This document shows positions 1-11,061 of a stretch of DNA of 64,000 nt, piece by piece. Position numbers and translations under genes: made by a program. The DNA is from Prorocentrum cordatum (lineage: Eukaryota > Sar > Dinophyceae > Prorocentrales > Prorocentraceae). Each line of letters opens with the position of its first letter. Position 1 is the first letter of the stretch. The notes beneath the pieces were generated by a model, which saw only the letters and a list, made by a program, of their open reading frames with translations, was not told where the DNA came from and did not search any database. The stretch covers positions 312,001-376,000 of the forward strand of contig CAUYUJ010016693.1 in NCBI GenBank assembly GCA_963575745.1, given 5' to 3'.

Positions 1-235
1 ATCATCATCATCATCATCATCATCATCCCATCGTCATCCGGATCCTGATCCTCATCATCCTCCTCATCCTGGTCCTCATCATATTCACCAGCATCATCAT
101 CATCATCAGCATCATCATGATTATCCTCATAGGCATATCATCATTATCACAGTAATCATCATCAGCAGCATCATCGTCATCATCGTCATCATCGTCCTCC
201 TCCTCCTCTTCCTCCTCCTCAATCACCAACATCAC
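1..235. repeat. (ATC)n trinucleotide microsatellite
   Basis: Runs of ATC/CATCAT with CCT interruptions start at the window edge and grade into TCC-rich sequence near 200-230. Open frames here (poly-Met, poly-Asp, poly-His) are low-complexity translation of the repeat, not genes. Confidence 0.95.
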
Positions 236-491
236 CAACTCCATCGTCATTAAACCCTCGCTCCCTCCCACCCTCCCGCCTCTCCTTCCCCCCTCCCCCT
301 CCCGTTCCTGACCCCTCGCTCGCCCTCGCGCCTCCCCCGTCGCCCTCCCCGTCCCCGCACCAGAAAAGGCGCGGCGGGCGCCGCGCCCGGTTGCATCCCC
401 AGCCGGCCTCGGCCGCCGGTTCCGGCAGCGGGGCGCCCTCGGGGGAGGAGAGGGGGAGGAGGACGAGGCCTGGTCGGGAAGTAGCCAAGAA
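236..491. other. GC-rich spacer, no assignable gene
   Basis: GC-rich sequence between two microsatellites. A minus-strand frame at about 345-450 has high third-position GC and could be an exon remnant, but no domain is recognisable and the plus strand is also open. Confidence 0.4.
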
Positions 492-895
492 GAAGACAAA
501 TGATGATGATGAGGAGGAGGAGAAGGAGGAGAAGGAGGAGAAGGAGGAGAAGGAGGAGAAGGAGGAGGGGGAGGAGGAGGAGGAGGGGGAGGAATGGGGA
601 GGCGCGAGGGAGAATCAGGAGTAGGAGGAGGAAGAGGAGGAGGAGGAGGAGGAGGGGGAGGAGGAGGGGAAGGAAGGGGAGAGGAGGAAGAAAAAAGGAG
701 AGGGAGAACGGGAGGATAACGAGGAGAACGAGGAGGAGGAGGAGGAGTAGGAAGAGGAGGAGGAGGAAGGAGGTTGGTGAGGGGCGGGGGAGGAAAGGGG
801 GGAGGAGGAATGGAGGGAAGGTCAAGGAGGGGGGGGGAACCCAGGAGGAGGGAGGAGGAAAAGGAGGAGGAGGAGGAGGAACGGCCCCTAGCTAC
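492..895. repeat. (GGA)n purine tract
   Basis: About 400 bases of GGA/GAA/GGGA purine repeats on the plus strand. It switches near 900 to pyrimidine-rich TCC/CCT sequence that runs to about 1200. Confidence 0.95.
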
Positions 896-1210
896 CCCAT
901 CCCTGCCGCATTTTCCCCCCACCCCCAACCTTCTTCCTCCTCCCCCTCCTCCTGTGTTCCTCCTCCCCCTCCTGACCCTCCCTCCCTTGCTCGTCTCGCC
1001 ATTTCCTGACTCGCTCATCTACGCCCCTCTTGTACCCCTCCTTTCTGACGTTGGGCCGACTTCAAGTGCTATGCTTCTAGCGTCCTGGCTGGAATGTGCC
1101 CCTCCTCCTTCTCATTCTCCTCCCCCTTCCTCCTTCCTCTTCTCTCGTCCCCTCCTTTCCTCGCTTCCCCCTCCTCCTCCCCCTCCTCCTCCCCTCGCTC
1201 CGAGGCCCGA
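896..1210. repeat. (TCC)n-like pyrimidine tract
   Basis: Pyrimidine-rich plus strand directly after the purine tract, so the strand bias flips within a few bases. No gene seen. Confidence 0.75.
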
Positions 1211-1689
1211 GCCTGAGCTGCAGACGTGTTGCCCCCTTCAGCACGCGCTCACATACCGGCTTGGGCCCCCGCGCGTCGTCCGCTGAGGGCGGGCGACCGC
1301 GACGCTGCATCCTGGTGACCAAATGGTTTGCGTCCCCGTCCAAACGCAGGGAGGGGGGGGAGGTAAACCTCCCGAGCAGGGAAAGGCAGGAGATTGGAAA
1401 GGGAAACGCCCTAGACCACCTGCGCCCAGAGGGCTGGTGGGACCTCTGAGTGTACCGCTCATCATAGACTGGGTGATTATTCAAGTGCCTTGCTCCATTC
1501 CGCCGCCCCGCCGCCGCCTCCGCCGTCACTCCCGAAGATTCCGCCGACGCCGCCGCGATCCAGCACGCGGCGCCGATAGGGCCTAGAGAGCAAGACCTGT
1601 GGGCTGAGTGGTTCTCGCGCCGCTCTGAGGCTTACCCCGTCGTCTTTCCAGAGCTTCACGCTCGTGTCTCGTAAGTCGACGCTTGCGGC
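1211..1689. other. No feature recognised
   Basis: GC-rich unique-looking sequence. Open frames occur on both strands but none has a recognisable domain or a clear codon-usage advantage. Confidence 0.5.
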
Positions 1690-2290
1690 TCGTAGACCTG
1701 GCCAGGCACTGCGATCTGCCTTGCGACCGTTCCCTGCCCCGCTGTCGTGGGTCGCCTCCTTTCGCCTCCTCCGCTGTCGGGCTTCCCACGTCTTTGCACG
1801 ACGATGCCGTCGGTTGCGGGTTTGCTTCGCCCCCGCACGCTGACGCGTTTGTCCCGCCCTGCCCAAGGATTTCTTACATCGCGCGTGCTGTTGTTTCACC
1901 TGTAGGTCTGCTCGGGCATTCGCACTGCCCGTGCGTTCCCTGAGTCCTCGTCGTGGATCGTCCCCACTCGGCTTCCCTGTTCTGGCAGGCTCCCCACGCC
2001 CATCGCACTTACACTTGTTCAGTCGCCCTGCGATGCGTCCTTGCGTGTCGCGTTTGACCCTCATTCCGGCACATGGCAGCCTCGGTGCTGTTCCGCGTAT
2101 GTATCCTCGTTGCCCTCTCGTCGTGGGCCGCCCCCGTTCGTCTTTCAGCGTTGGCGGGATTCCCCACGCCCCTCGCATTACTGTTGCACTCGCCCTCTGT
2201 CTTGTTTGTCTGCCAATCTTGGTTCTGACGTATTTCGCCCGCGGTCTGCATCGCTGCTCCAGGCCTTGCTGTGTGCAGTCGTTCCCCCGT
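1690..2290. repeat. Degenerate tandem repeat, about 180-200 bp period
   Basis: Three similar blocks occur near 1730-1795, 1933-2008 and 2109-2180. Each has CGTTCCCT or GTTGCCCT, then TCGTCGTGG or a variant, then a conserved CTTCCCCACGCCC-like end. The spacing is about 175-205 bases and the intervening sequence also aligns loosely. No gene is evident. Confidence 0.6.
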
Positions 2291-3480
2291 TCAGGGTGAG
2301 CGTTCCGACGTTGAGTGGCGATACGTTGTATGCTCGCGATTGGCCTTTATCAGGTGATTTGCCAATATTTGTCTACATGTAGATGCACAACTCTTGACCA
2401 GCGTGCCCAAGCCTGCTTGTTCAGTTAGGGGCTGGCAGTCGGCCGTCTTCGTCTCCTGCGCTCGTGCCTTCTGGGCGAGCCCCCCCCCCCCCCTCCCGAC
2501 GGTACTGGACCGTCTCGTTGTGATGTTTACCATGCTCGGCAGTGGCGCAAGCGGCATGCCATTTCGGCTTGTGCGCCGCCCGCCCTCACATGGAACGAAC
2601 ACCCCAGCAAACCCCGCAGCTAACAAAAACACCCCCTGCTCCATGCCCTCCTGCTGCTACTGGTAGTGAAGGACAGTGGGCAGAAGGGGGAGGCGGAGGG
2701 CAGGACGAAGGAGGAGGGAGGAGGGGCGAGGGAGGAGCAATCGGGGAAACGAGCAAGATGCTGGAATTCGAATTAGCTTCTAATTCTAATTCTGTTTAAA
2801 GCGTCGTCCTCCTCTGGGGCAGGTTGCTTACACCACCACGCACTGATCGGATAACTCACTCCCCGACTTTTGGGGGAAGAATCCCTCGAGAGGCGCGACA
2901 GCACCTCCTTACCAGTACTTGTAGGAGGCAGACACCGTTTCTTCAGTGTGCGAGGGGGGGTGAATGTAACAAAACTCGGGCACCTTGCACAAAACAAAAC
3001 GCCTCGCAGCACAGCGAGCTTGTGGGACTGATCGCGCAACTTCGCCAGAGGACTGCCCATTGCGCCACCGCACAGGTGAATCGGACCAACATCATCGAAA
3101 TCGGGCCGCTGCTCAAGCGGCACTGGCTCGCGAAGTGGAAGGGCCTGAATCCGCTGCTCAATCTGACAGCGCAGCTTACAAGGATCAGGCCAAACATCTG
3201 ACAGCTTATCCAGCAAGGTGAAACTGCGAAAACTATACTTGCAACGCACAGAGGCCTTGAGGAGGGAGAAACGGAGGAGATGCTGGGGAGGAGAAGGCCG
3301 ACCCTGAGATCCAGCGTTGTGGAAAAAATCTGTCGCCTCTCGCACAATCAAAACAAACACTATAGACACCGTGTGTCTGCTACATGTTTGAGACACATCA
3401 AATTGTGAGGGCCACGGGCCACGGGCCACGGGATGCGAAACCTGGCGAAAACGCCCGCTGCAAAAAATATGCATCGCCTG
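2291..3480. other. Unassigned intergenic sequence
   Basis: Mixed composition, with a short AATTC-type microsatellite at about 2765-2795 and a poly-C run near 2480-2492. Both strands are open over 2800-3350 but no domain is recognised. I see no gene I can defend. Confidence 0.5.
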
Positions 3481-3484
3481 AATC

Positions 3485-3735
3485 GTCGTGGGGGAGGAAG
3501 AAAGGAGGAGGGAGGAGGACCGTGCGTGAGGAGGAGGAGGAGGAGAAGGAAGAGGAGGGGAGGAGGAGGAGGGAAAGAGGAGAGCAGGAAGGGGATAAGG
3601 AGGGGAGGGAGAAGAAGGGGGAGGAGGAGGGAGAAAGGAAAGAGGAGGGGAGGAGGAGGGAAGGAGGAGGATAGGGAATGAGGACAGGAGGCGGAGGGGA
3701 TAGGGGGGAGGAGGAGGGAGGAGGCAAGGAGGAGG
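3485..3735. repeat. (GGA)n purine tract
   Basis: Continuous GGA/GGAGGAA purine repeat on the plus strand. Confidence 0.93.
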
Positions 3736-3892
3736 GAGGCGCCCCAAACCTGCGCTGCGGGGGGCAGCGGCAGCAAACTGGCGGGCGCCGCCGGCAGCAG
3801 CGCGCTGGCCGCCCGCTGCGCGGCCGCGGCGGCGGCGCTGGCGTCGGGCCCGAGAGGCGGGGGCGCTCCTCGCAAGAGAACAGGGGACCTGC

Positions 3893-3966
3893 TGCTGCTG
3901 CTGCTGCTGCTCCTCCTCCTCCTCCTCCTTCCTCCTCCTCCTCCTCCGCCTCCTTCTCCCCCTGCT
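3893..3966. repeat. (CTG)n then (TCC)n microsatellite
   Basis: Six to seven CTG units run into CTCCTCC repeats. This tract directly abuts the 5' end of the LINE relic that follows, so the element appears 5'-truncated against it. Confidence 0.9.
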
Positions 3967-4003
3967 GACTGGGTTCATCTCAGGGCGGCGTCGTCGGTCC
4001 TGA

Positions 4004-5542
4004 AACAGTCCTTGCGGGGGGGCCCTCGGCCATGCGGCTAAGCAGAAGCACCTTAATACCTTTCATGCTGCCTTTGCCGCGGTTGTTGGCGATGAGCTCT
4101 CTCGCATCACCCGCGCGCCTGTGCATTCGAATCATGCCAGGGGCCTCCCGCCGCGCATCGAGTGGGTACCCGCTGATGAGCCACTGCGGCAGCTTGAAGG
4201 GTGGGTCTCGCACACCCCCGCGTACCGCCGGATCTCTAACAATTTGCAAGACCTCCAGCGGTGCGTCGCCGCTGGAGGCGCCGTGGAGGCGGCCGTGGCG
4301 CGGGTGGTCGAGCCTTCGGAGGACTTCCCTGACATGCCCGTAGCAGCACGGAATTTGCTGAGAGAGCTCAAAAGCATCTGCAGCCATATTGCTCCAGATG
4401 GTAGCGCTGTTCAGGTGCCTGTGGAGCAGGCGCTTACGTTTTTGGCGGGCCCTGCGGAAGAGCTAGATGCTCTTCTATGTGCAGAGCAGGCCTGGCGAGA
4501 CTGGGTCACGAAGGCGAACAGCAAGTCGGCAGGTTGGGCCCATCGTTGGTCGAAGTGCCAGGCGAAGTGGACTCCTACCCAAGTCTATTGGCACGACGAG
4601 TGGCCTGGTCGGCCCTCCAGCTTTCTTGGCAGTGAGGCTACCAGACTGGCGGGGCTCTGGGCCACGGCGCCTAACGCCCCAACTCTGCACTCGCCGCCAG
4701 CAGACCAAACCCTGCAGCCTTTCACTCCCAAGTGCATCCGGGCCGCCTCCCGATCCTTTCCGATGGGCACGGCCCAGACTTTTGATGGGTTTCACCCCCG
4801 CCATTTGGCGCTGCTCGCCGACGAGCAACTGGAAGTTGTGGTGGGTCTCTTCCATGCCGTGGAGCAACATGGTCAGCTCCCGTCGCAGATCCTCGGGATA
4901 ATCTCCACGCTGCTCCAGAAAGCGGCGTCGATGCAGCCGGGGGTCCCAGCTTCCCCAGGCATTGCCTTGATGCCCGCCCTGTGCAGGGTGCGGGCCAAGC
5001 GCAGGCTCCCCAGCGCACAGGAATGGGGGGCAGCTCACCCGCAACCCTTCCTGTGCCACCAGAAGGGTCGCAGCATCGTGGAGCTTGTCTCCCAGCAGTC
5101 TTTAGAACCTGAGTCGGCAAAGACGGCGGGCAGACGCGCGCACTCTGCCGCCGCGTTGCAAGACATGTCCGACTATTATGAAAATGTTGATCGGCGGCGC
5201 CTGCGGCACAGGGCGCGAGCAGCAAACTTTTCCTTCGTCGTTCTTTGCGTCGTTCTGAAGCAATGCCAGGCCCAGCGTTTCGTGGCGTGCGAGCGTGGGA
5301 CCGTGAGCACGGGGCGCCCCGCCCGCGGCATTGCGGCGGGGTGCCCGTAGGCCACCTACCTGGCACCAGTATGCACACTTCAGCCTTTCATGGATTGGCA
5401 GGTTGAGCACCCTCGCCCCCCCCTCTCCCTTTTTATAGATGACCTTCACATCGGTGTTACTGATGACGGCTGTTACCTTCACATCGGTAGTCCGCGAGGT
5501 AAAGGCAGGCGCCTTTTCTTTGGTCAAGGTGACTGGAGATAA
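4004..5542 (+). pseudogene. LINE reverse transcriptase, interrupted by in-frame TAG
   Basis: Plus-strand fragment of a dinoflagellate-type non-LTR retrotransposon polyprotein. The frame opens at 4004 after a stop. The first ~230 codons look like the linker upstream of the polymerase, with residues such as RITRAPVHSNHARGLPPRIE. The polymerase follows: FDGFHPRHLALL, then ALQDMSDYYENVD around the first catalytic aspartate, then GIAAGCP (motif B). A TAG at 5348-5350 interrupts the frame, and the same frame resumes with ATYLAPVCTLQPF and the catalytic motif FIDDLHIGV at about 5437-5463. It ends at TAA 5540-5542. The endonuclease part is absent. The element is dead in this copy unless the stop is suppressed. 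Identification rests on motif order; family certainty is good, clade assignment is not attempted. Confidence 0.85.
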
Positions 5543-5610
5543 CCTGAGCTGCTCGATTGCTCCGCACAACCTTGGCCAATTCCGACTGACTTCGCAAGAG
5601 GCTGGCAAAA

Positions 5611-6000
5611 GTGCTCGGCGTCCTCGCCGGTTGCGTGGCCCCGGCTGCGAAGAACTTAGGCGTCGACCTGGCCGTGGGCAGTCTAAGGTGCCGCAAGTCT
5701 AGTCGCCCGGCGCTGCGAGAACGCATGGGCAAGCTCAAGTCGCGCAAGCGGCGTTTAGCTGATTTGCGGCGGGCTGGCACTAACATGCGTAAACTGTTTA
5801 CCACAGGCTTGGAATATCACGGCACCTTTGGTGTCGAAGTCAACGGGGTCGATGAGGCCGCATTGCGCCAGCTGCAATCATTCTTCTTGGCCATCGCCGG
5901 CCCCGCGGCGATGACCGTTCTCGCTCTATTTCGCTGGCCCTGCTGGAGGGCCCGACGTGGCGCCAAGGGCTGGCCCCGGCTCTACTCTGGGCCAAGATAG
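5611..6000 (+). pseudogene. LINE region downstream of the RT catalytic motif
   Basis: Frame-shifted continuation of the same element. It reads AAKNLGVDLAVGSLRCR, then a basic stretch, then AGTNMRKLFTTGLEYHGTFG and VEVNGVDEAALRQL, the pattern seen after the polymerase catalytic motif in dinoflagellate LINEs. The shift against the RT frame confirms decay. About 500 bases further on, the RNase H block of the same element begins. Confidence 0.75.
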
Positions 6001-6673
6001 CACGGCGTGCCCACGTGGATAGGTCCGCGCACCATTTCCCATGTCTCGCCTCCTCCCCCTTGCCCCTGCTTCCCCCATCCTGGCCAATCCCCCGAAAGAT
6101 TGGGGAAGCGTGCGCGGGCCGCTCGCCGCTGCCATCCTCTCCCTCCGTCGGATTGGGCGGGGCGCGCGCGCTGCGCTTGTCTTCGTGGACCGGGTGGGCA
6201 AGCAGTGGCCTCTCACTCTCCCCGATTCTTGGAAAGCAAAATGAAGGCAGCGTGGCAGGGTGCCCATTTGCGCGTTGCTAGCCATGAACTAGGTTCCGAG
6301 GCAGGTGCCAACGTAGATTTGTCGGTCGCCTGGCAGGTCCGCCACCGCGGCAGCCTCCCTGAGTAAGAGACCGGCACTCTGCAGTCTTTTTTGTGCCAGA
6401 CTGTTTGGGCCGGGCGGAAATTGCAGCGGGCAGGATATGAGGCGCCCTCGGTCTCTGCGCACGGCTGCCCGACCGATTGCTTATCGCGCCGCCTGCACCA
6501 CTGCCCCCCTTCGGCCCCGCTGAGAGCAGAATGGTTAGAGGAGACAGACGGTGAGCTCATCAACGACGGGCGCCGAAATGTCCCGCTCGTCTGCGGTTTC
6601 TTAGGACTCCCTGGCTTCTCCGCGAATCCCCCGCGCGGGTCGGGCACCACGCCGTGCCGCCTTTTCTGCGCGG

Positions 6674-7069
6674 ATGCGCCCCTCACAGTGCGGGGGGCGT
6701 TTGCCGGTGAAGTTTTTGGCAGATGGCTCTTACCTGAAGGGAGGCCGCGCGGAATTCCGCATCGCGGGCTGGGCTGTCATCAAACTGACAGCTGGCGGCG
6801 ATTTGTTTGCGGCCCTCTGGGGGCCCGTGGGTTCGCATTGCCCGCGGACTTCCCCGGCCGCAGAGCGCGCGGCTGTTCTCGCCGTTATCGGGCGCTGCCC
6901 ACAGGCGCGGGCCATTCACTCTGACTTCCCGGGCCTCGTCCGCTTGTCCTCTGCCACGCGGAGCCAGGTCGCATCGAGGCGCCGCGCGCGCAGGCGCCCG
7001 CCAACTGATCCGTGCTTCGGCGACGTGGGGCCCGGATTCTCAAATCCACAAAGTCCAGGCCCGCTCTGA
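6674..7069 (+). pseudogene. LINE RNase H domain (N-terminal three catalytic positions)
   Basis: The translated frame contains FLADGSYLKGG (first catalytic Asp), AGWAVIKL, then SPAAERAAVLAVIG (Glu) and ARAIHSDFPGLV (second Asp). This is the RNase HI fold order. The fourth catalytic region lies downstream in another frame (GNDFAD, about 7120), so one frameshift splits the domain. RNase H degrades the RNA strand of the RNA-DNA hybrid during retrotransposition. Confidence 0.8.
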
Positions 7070-7751
7070 CTCGGAGGCCCTTGCCCCGCAGCCCCGGGAA
7101 TGGCGCCTCGCGGTGGGGAACGACTTTGCGGACAAATGCGCAAAGCTCGGCGCCGCGCTGCTCTCGCAGCCGTCGGGGGCGCAAAGACGAGCCCATGCAG
7201 ATGGCGCGGCAGTTTTAAAGAGGTACCTCGGCTACGTCGCTAGAGCCTTGCCCCTGCGCCCGCGCCTGGCCCCTTCGAAGAAGGCCCGGTCCAAATTGAA
7301 CAAATCACTGCGCGAGGTGGGGTTTCAGACCGGCGCGCGGTCAGCAAAATATGCACTGCCTCGCCCGCCCCCAGCGTCACCCCCCCCTCCGCCAGCCCAG
7401 GCGCGGGCTAGGCCGCGGCCCCGAGCGACGCGAGCTCAGGCTGGGCAGGAGGCAGACGCCGCGGGGCAGCATCCCGAGCGGCGGCGGCTGCGCCGAAGTT
7501 ACTGGACCTGCCTCCATTGCCAGCGGCGCAGCACCAGAAGTCGGGTGGAGCCCGCGCCCCGCTTCAACGTCGCCCCCTGGCCGCCCCTCCCAGCGCCGCT
7601 CGAAGGATGCGCGGGGGCCTCGCCCATCCTGCGCCCCCTGTTCCATGACCAGCGCGGACGCAACCTTTTCGTGACAGAGCACCCTACTGGCATTTTAATC
7701 ATCTGCAAAGCTCGCGGCAATTACTCGGAAGGTGCGCGCGCGGTCAACTGA
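7012..7751 (+). pseudogene. LINE RNase H end plus cysteine-containing tail
   Basis: The frame contains EWRLAVGNDFADKCAKLGA, the last RNase H motif, followed by a basic and proline-rich linker. The tail reads LFVTEHPTGILIICKARGNYSEGARAVN and resembles the degenerate zinc-binding tail of related polyproteins (compare FCTTCGAY in the copy at 53030-54169). Here the second cysteine pair is damaged. It ends the 4.0-7.75 kb LINE relic. Confidence 0.65.
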
Positions 7752-7759
7752 GAGGACAG

Positions 7760-9489
7760 ATGCCCCACTGCCCGAAATTCTCGCCGAGCGGGAACAAATT
7801 GGAATAGGGCGTGCAAGGGGCAGCCCCCTTATTACCAGCGCGGGAACGGGGCAATTCTCTGCGATCCGATGCCCTTCAGCACGCCGCTCGCGTTCCGTAG
7901 TGAATTGGCCCCCCCAGCGAGCCAGCCCCCCTCCCCCCCCCCCCCCTTCCGCCGCCGCCCTCCCGCCTGCTGCTCCGAGCGCTGCGATGGCCACTGAGCG
8001 CAGTCGCAATATTGCAGCCGCTGGTGCTGAATTTGATCCTTCTCTCGCCGACAGGGAACCTGCCGACTTCTTATTCGCCTCGGGCACTGCTGAGACCAGC
8101 GCACTTACTCAAGTGCGCGACCAGCGCCCGCGCCCGCCCCGCTGCCCGCCGCTGGCGACGTTGCCCCGCCCCCTGTCTCAGGGCCTGCTCGTTCGTCGGA
8201 GCGGGCGGCCCCCCGTTAGGCGAAGCAAGCTCTGGATCAGGAGGAATACGAGGCACCGCTCGCGCCTGCGCCGACTCAGGCATCGGAGGAAGTCGCATTC
8301 CAATCCAAGGCGCACCGTCTTTTAAAAGCTGCGGGATGCAGCCCTGCGGAGAGCACTGGCCAGCGTGGGCCCTGAATGGGCCGGCGCGCCGGCGGCGGAT
8401 ATGGCGGCGCAGCCGCGAAGGTGTGATGCGGTTTTCTGGATTCGCGCGCATTGCTTATTGTGCAGAATGTTTCACGCGATGTCATTCAGCCCCACTCGCT
8501 CGCCGCCCCCCCCCACTGTCAGGCCCCGGCCTTTTGAGGCGAGTTTGCCGCGAGCCAATCCCTTCCCGCGTCCTTCCTCTAGCACAAGCCAGTCCAAACC
8601 CTGCCGCCCACCTCTCCAGAGGCCGCCCTCCGCCGCGACCCCGCGGGCAATCTGTTTGAAGAGCGATGGCCCGCGCGGCCCCCCGCTTGGAGGGGGGCAG
8701 GGCAGCCTTTATCCAGCGGGACAAGAGATGGCAGCCTAACGGCCGCCGCTCCTGTCATTTCTGTCCTCCGCCGGCACCGCCTTCGAGCGCTCCGTGGAAG
8801 AGAACGCCCCAGCCAGAGTCGCCTATGCGCGGGGGGGGGGGGGGGGGCGCCATGCCTAAGGCGTGCAGGGCGCCGCCGGGGGCCGCCCCAGCCAGGTGGG
8901 TCACGCGCGGTATAGCACCGCGCAGTAAGCCAACTCCTCGTCGACAGTCCACTGGGCGCCTGTAAGGGGAGGGGCTAGGCTCAGGTTCCTCCGTTTCGGC
9001 CCTCCGCATTCGTCTTAGGCCGCGGGGCATCAGGTCGCTGTTTCGTCGTTAGGGCGATGGGGCGGCGCGGGGGGCTCGAGCGGGGGAGGGGCGCGCCCAT
9101 GCTGAATGTTGGGGCGAAGCACGACGCCAGCAGCGCTGTCATTTGGCGCGTGTTGGGATAGGACACCATCCTGCCTCCTCGCCCCCCCCTGCCTCGTCAC
9201 CTTCCCCCCCCCTCTTCCTTCTCCCCCCCCCCCCCCTCGCCCCCCCCCCCCCCCATGACTGCGTCGCGGTGGCTCTGGGAGGGGGCCGGGGGCCAGCTTC
9301 GAGCGGATCCAGTCGGCTGTGAATGAGACGGTTCACGTCGAGGTTTGAACCTGAAGCTCGAAGTTCGCGGTTGTTTGCTGTCTGGCCCTCGGGGGCACTC
9401 CTCGTCGCCGCGAGTGGACCCTGCTCGAAAAAACTGCTGCATTTGGACCCCGAGAGGGGCCCGGTGAAGCGCTCAATTCGCGCGCCTCT
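7760..9489. other. No gene recognised; GC-rich with homopolymer runs
   Basis: GC-rich sequence with C-runs near 7925-7948 and 9215-9255 and a G-run near 8829-8847. Several frames are open on both strands because of base composition. I recognise no domain. Confidence 0.5.
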
Positions 9490-9495
9490 AAAAAA

Positions 9496-9645
9496 TGTTA
9501 GAGTCGGGCAAATTTCCGGCCATCTGGAGCGGAGGTCGGCCGGCCCTGAAACTTGCGCGACTCCAAAAGTTGTTAGAGTCGGGCAACTTTTCCATTTTGA
9601 GCGGCTGTTGGCAGGCCCTTACATTTGAGTGGCCCAACGCATTCT
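9496..9645. repeat. 75-bp direct repeat, two units
   Basis: TGTTAGAGTCGGGCAA occurs at 9496 and again at 9571. In both units similar sequence follows (GAGCGG, GGCCCT), giving two diverged tandem copies. Confidence 0.8.
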
Positions 9646-9690
9646 TCGATTCACGCAGATCTCCACACGGGGGCGGGGGCGACTGACTTT

Positions 9691-10000
9691 CCCCAGCCAT
9701 GCTCAGAGGGGGCGCAGTAAGATTGGAGCCCGAGCGCGGACTGGGGCGAATGCTTTTCCCCAGCCACGCCAGGAAATAGGGCGAGGTTTGCGCCGGAACG
9801 GGCCGGAACGTGGGCTGGGGCGACTTCCCTTCTCCGGCCACGCAGAGGCCATTAGAGTAGGGTTGTAGTCCTGCGCGGGCTGGGGCGACTTCCATCCCCA
9901 GCCACGCCATAAGGATTGCAAGGTGCGATCCGAGCGTGGGCCAAAGCGAATTCCATTCCCCAGCCACGCCAGAGTGGATGCAGAAGGATTGGCATTCGCG
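9691..10000. repeat. Tandem repeat, five units of 62-74 bp
   Basis: CCCCAGCCACGCC or a close variant begins at 9691, 9758, 9832, 9896 and 9958. Each unit also carries a GGGCTGGGGCGA-like segment about 20 bases before the next unit. Confidence 0.88.
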
Positions 10001-10021
10001 CCACAGCCACTTTGGCTCAAA
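10001..10021 (+). other. Possible relic of the dinoflagellate spliced leader
   Basis: The sequence CCACAGCCACTTTGGCTCAA matches the DinoSL core at 17 of 21 positions over 10001-10021, with all differences being transitions. It lies on the same strand as, and about 140 bases before, the open frame at 10159. Because the neighbouring tandem repeat also contains CAGCCAC, chance similarity is possible. Confidence 0.4.
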
Positions 10022-10158
10022 CCCGTGAGCCGCCAGAGCGCCACAAGGGCGCTGCTGTGGCAGCTGGTACGGGGTGGGGTGGGGCGGGGTGGGGTGGGGG
10101 GGGGGGGGGGGCAACCCGCCTGGCTACCGCGACGGCTGGGGCGCCGCTCATTCTCTGA

Positions 10159-11061
10159 ATGGCGGGAGGGGGGAACAAGCTTCCCCTCGCCGAAGCAGCT
10201 GAGGGCTTGCTTGCACGGGGTGCCGCGCAGCCCAGAGCTGCGACCAACTACAGGCCCTGCAAGGCTGCATGGGGGCTCCTCAGAACAAGCGCCGCTGCTA
10301 GCTGCGGTGACCTCACTGCGCTGTTCCTCGGTGTGTTCAATATCTTCGCCTCCGTCCAGACGCTAGCGGAGTTGGCGCTCTTCCGGATGCGCGACGCCGC
10401 TGCCGCGCCAGTTCTGTCCGCTTTGCGAAACCCGTTTACTGAACTGGGGGGCAAGTCTTACAATATTCAGGCCGCTGCCCGCGGCTCCTTCGCCCGCGCA
10501 GTGCTGACGACCCGCGACGTCCTCGCGCTCCGATGCAAGAGCATCCGGATGTTGCCTTACTTTAGGCCACCCTCCGGTCAGCGTGCTCTCAGTGGATTGA
10601 AGGTGTGGCCGCTCTTTCTCCGATCAAAAGCTTTGGCGTTGCACATGCTCCACAGTTTCTGCCGCTGCCGGCATTCACTCGGCGACGATGCTGTCGGTCT
10701 CTGCGCCGCGCCCCTCGCGGCAGCCGGGGCGCACCGCCGGCCCAACCTTGCCGGAAACGCTTCTAGGAAGCGTTTCGTCGAGGCCTCGGCGTTCCGGAAT
10801 GGAGCCCAGCAGCGCCTGAACATCGATCTGCAGGAATACACCCGCGAGAAGGCGCTGGCGCTGAGCGCCTTCTTCTTTGCCCCGGCGCTCGACTGGCTGG
10901 GAGGCGAACGAGGCGAGCTCTTGGGCGAGGAGGACATCCGGGAATTGCTCCAAGGCGCTATTTTCCGCCATGGATGGATCCTCATGTTTCCACATGTGTT
11001 GGGGGGCTTGGAAGTTTTGGGCTTGGCCGGCTCCATGGACTCGCGCCCGGGGGCTTGGTGA
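10159..11061 (+). CDS. Unrecognised 300-residue open frame, possible retroposed fragment
   Basis: A 300-codon plus-strand frame. The middle is amphipathic and leucine/alanine-rich (for example FNIFASVQTLAELALFRMRD, then RLNIDLQEYTREKALALSAF). No domain is recognised. A second frame (10877-11437) overlaps its end and continues with protein-like sequence, so the real gene may be frame-shifted. The leader-like sequence at 10001 hints at a processed cDNA origin. Confidence 0.35.
   Translation: MAGGGNKLPLAEAAEGLLARGAAQPRAATNYRPCKAAWGLLRTSAAASCGDLTALFLGVFNIFASVQTLAELALFRMRDAAAAPVLSALRNPFTELGGKSYNIQAAARGSFARAVLTTRDVLALRCKSIRMLPYFRPPSGQRALSGLKVWPLFLRSKALALHMLHSFCRCRHSLGDDAVGLCAAPLAAAGAHRRPNLAGNASRKRFVEASAFRNGAQQRLNIDLQEYTREKALALSAFFFAPALDWLGGERGELLGEEDIRELLQGAIFRHGWILMFPHVLGGLEVLGLAGSMDSRPGAW

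Noticed and set aside
1-1018. 331-residue minus-strand frame with Ser/Pro, Arg and poly-Asp blocks
   Set aside because: It is the translation of (ATC)n, (GGA)n and (TCC)n tracts. Composition changes exactly where the repeat type changes.
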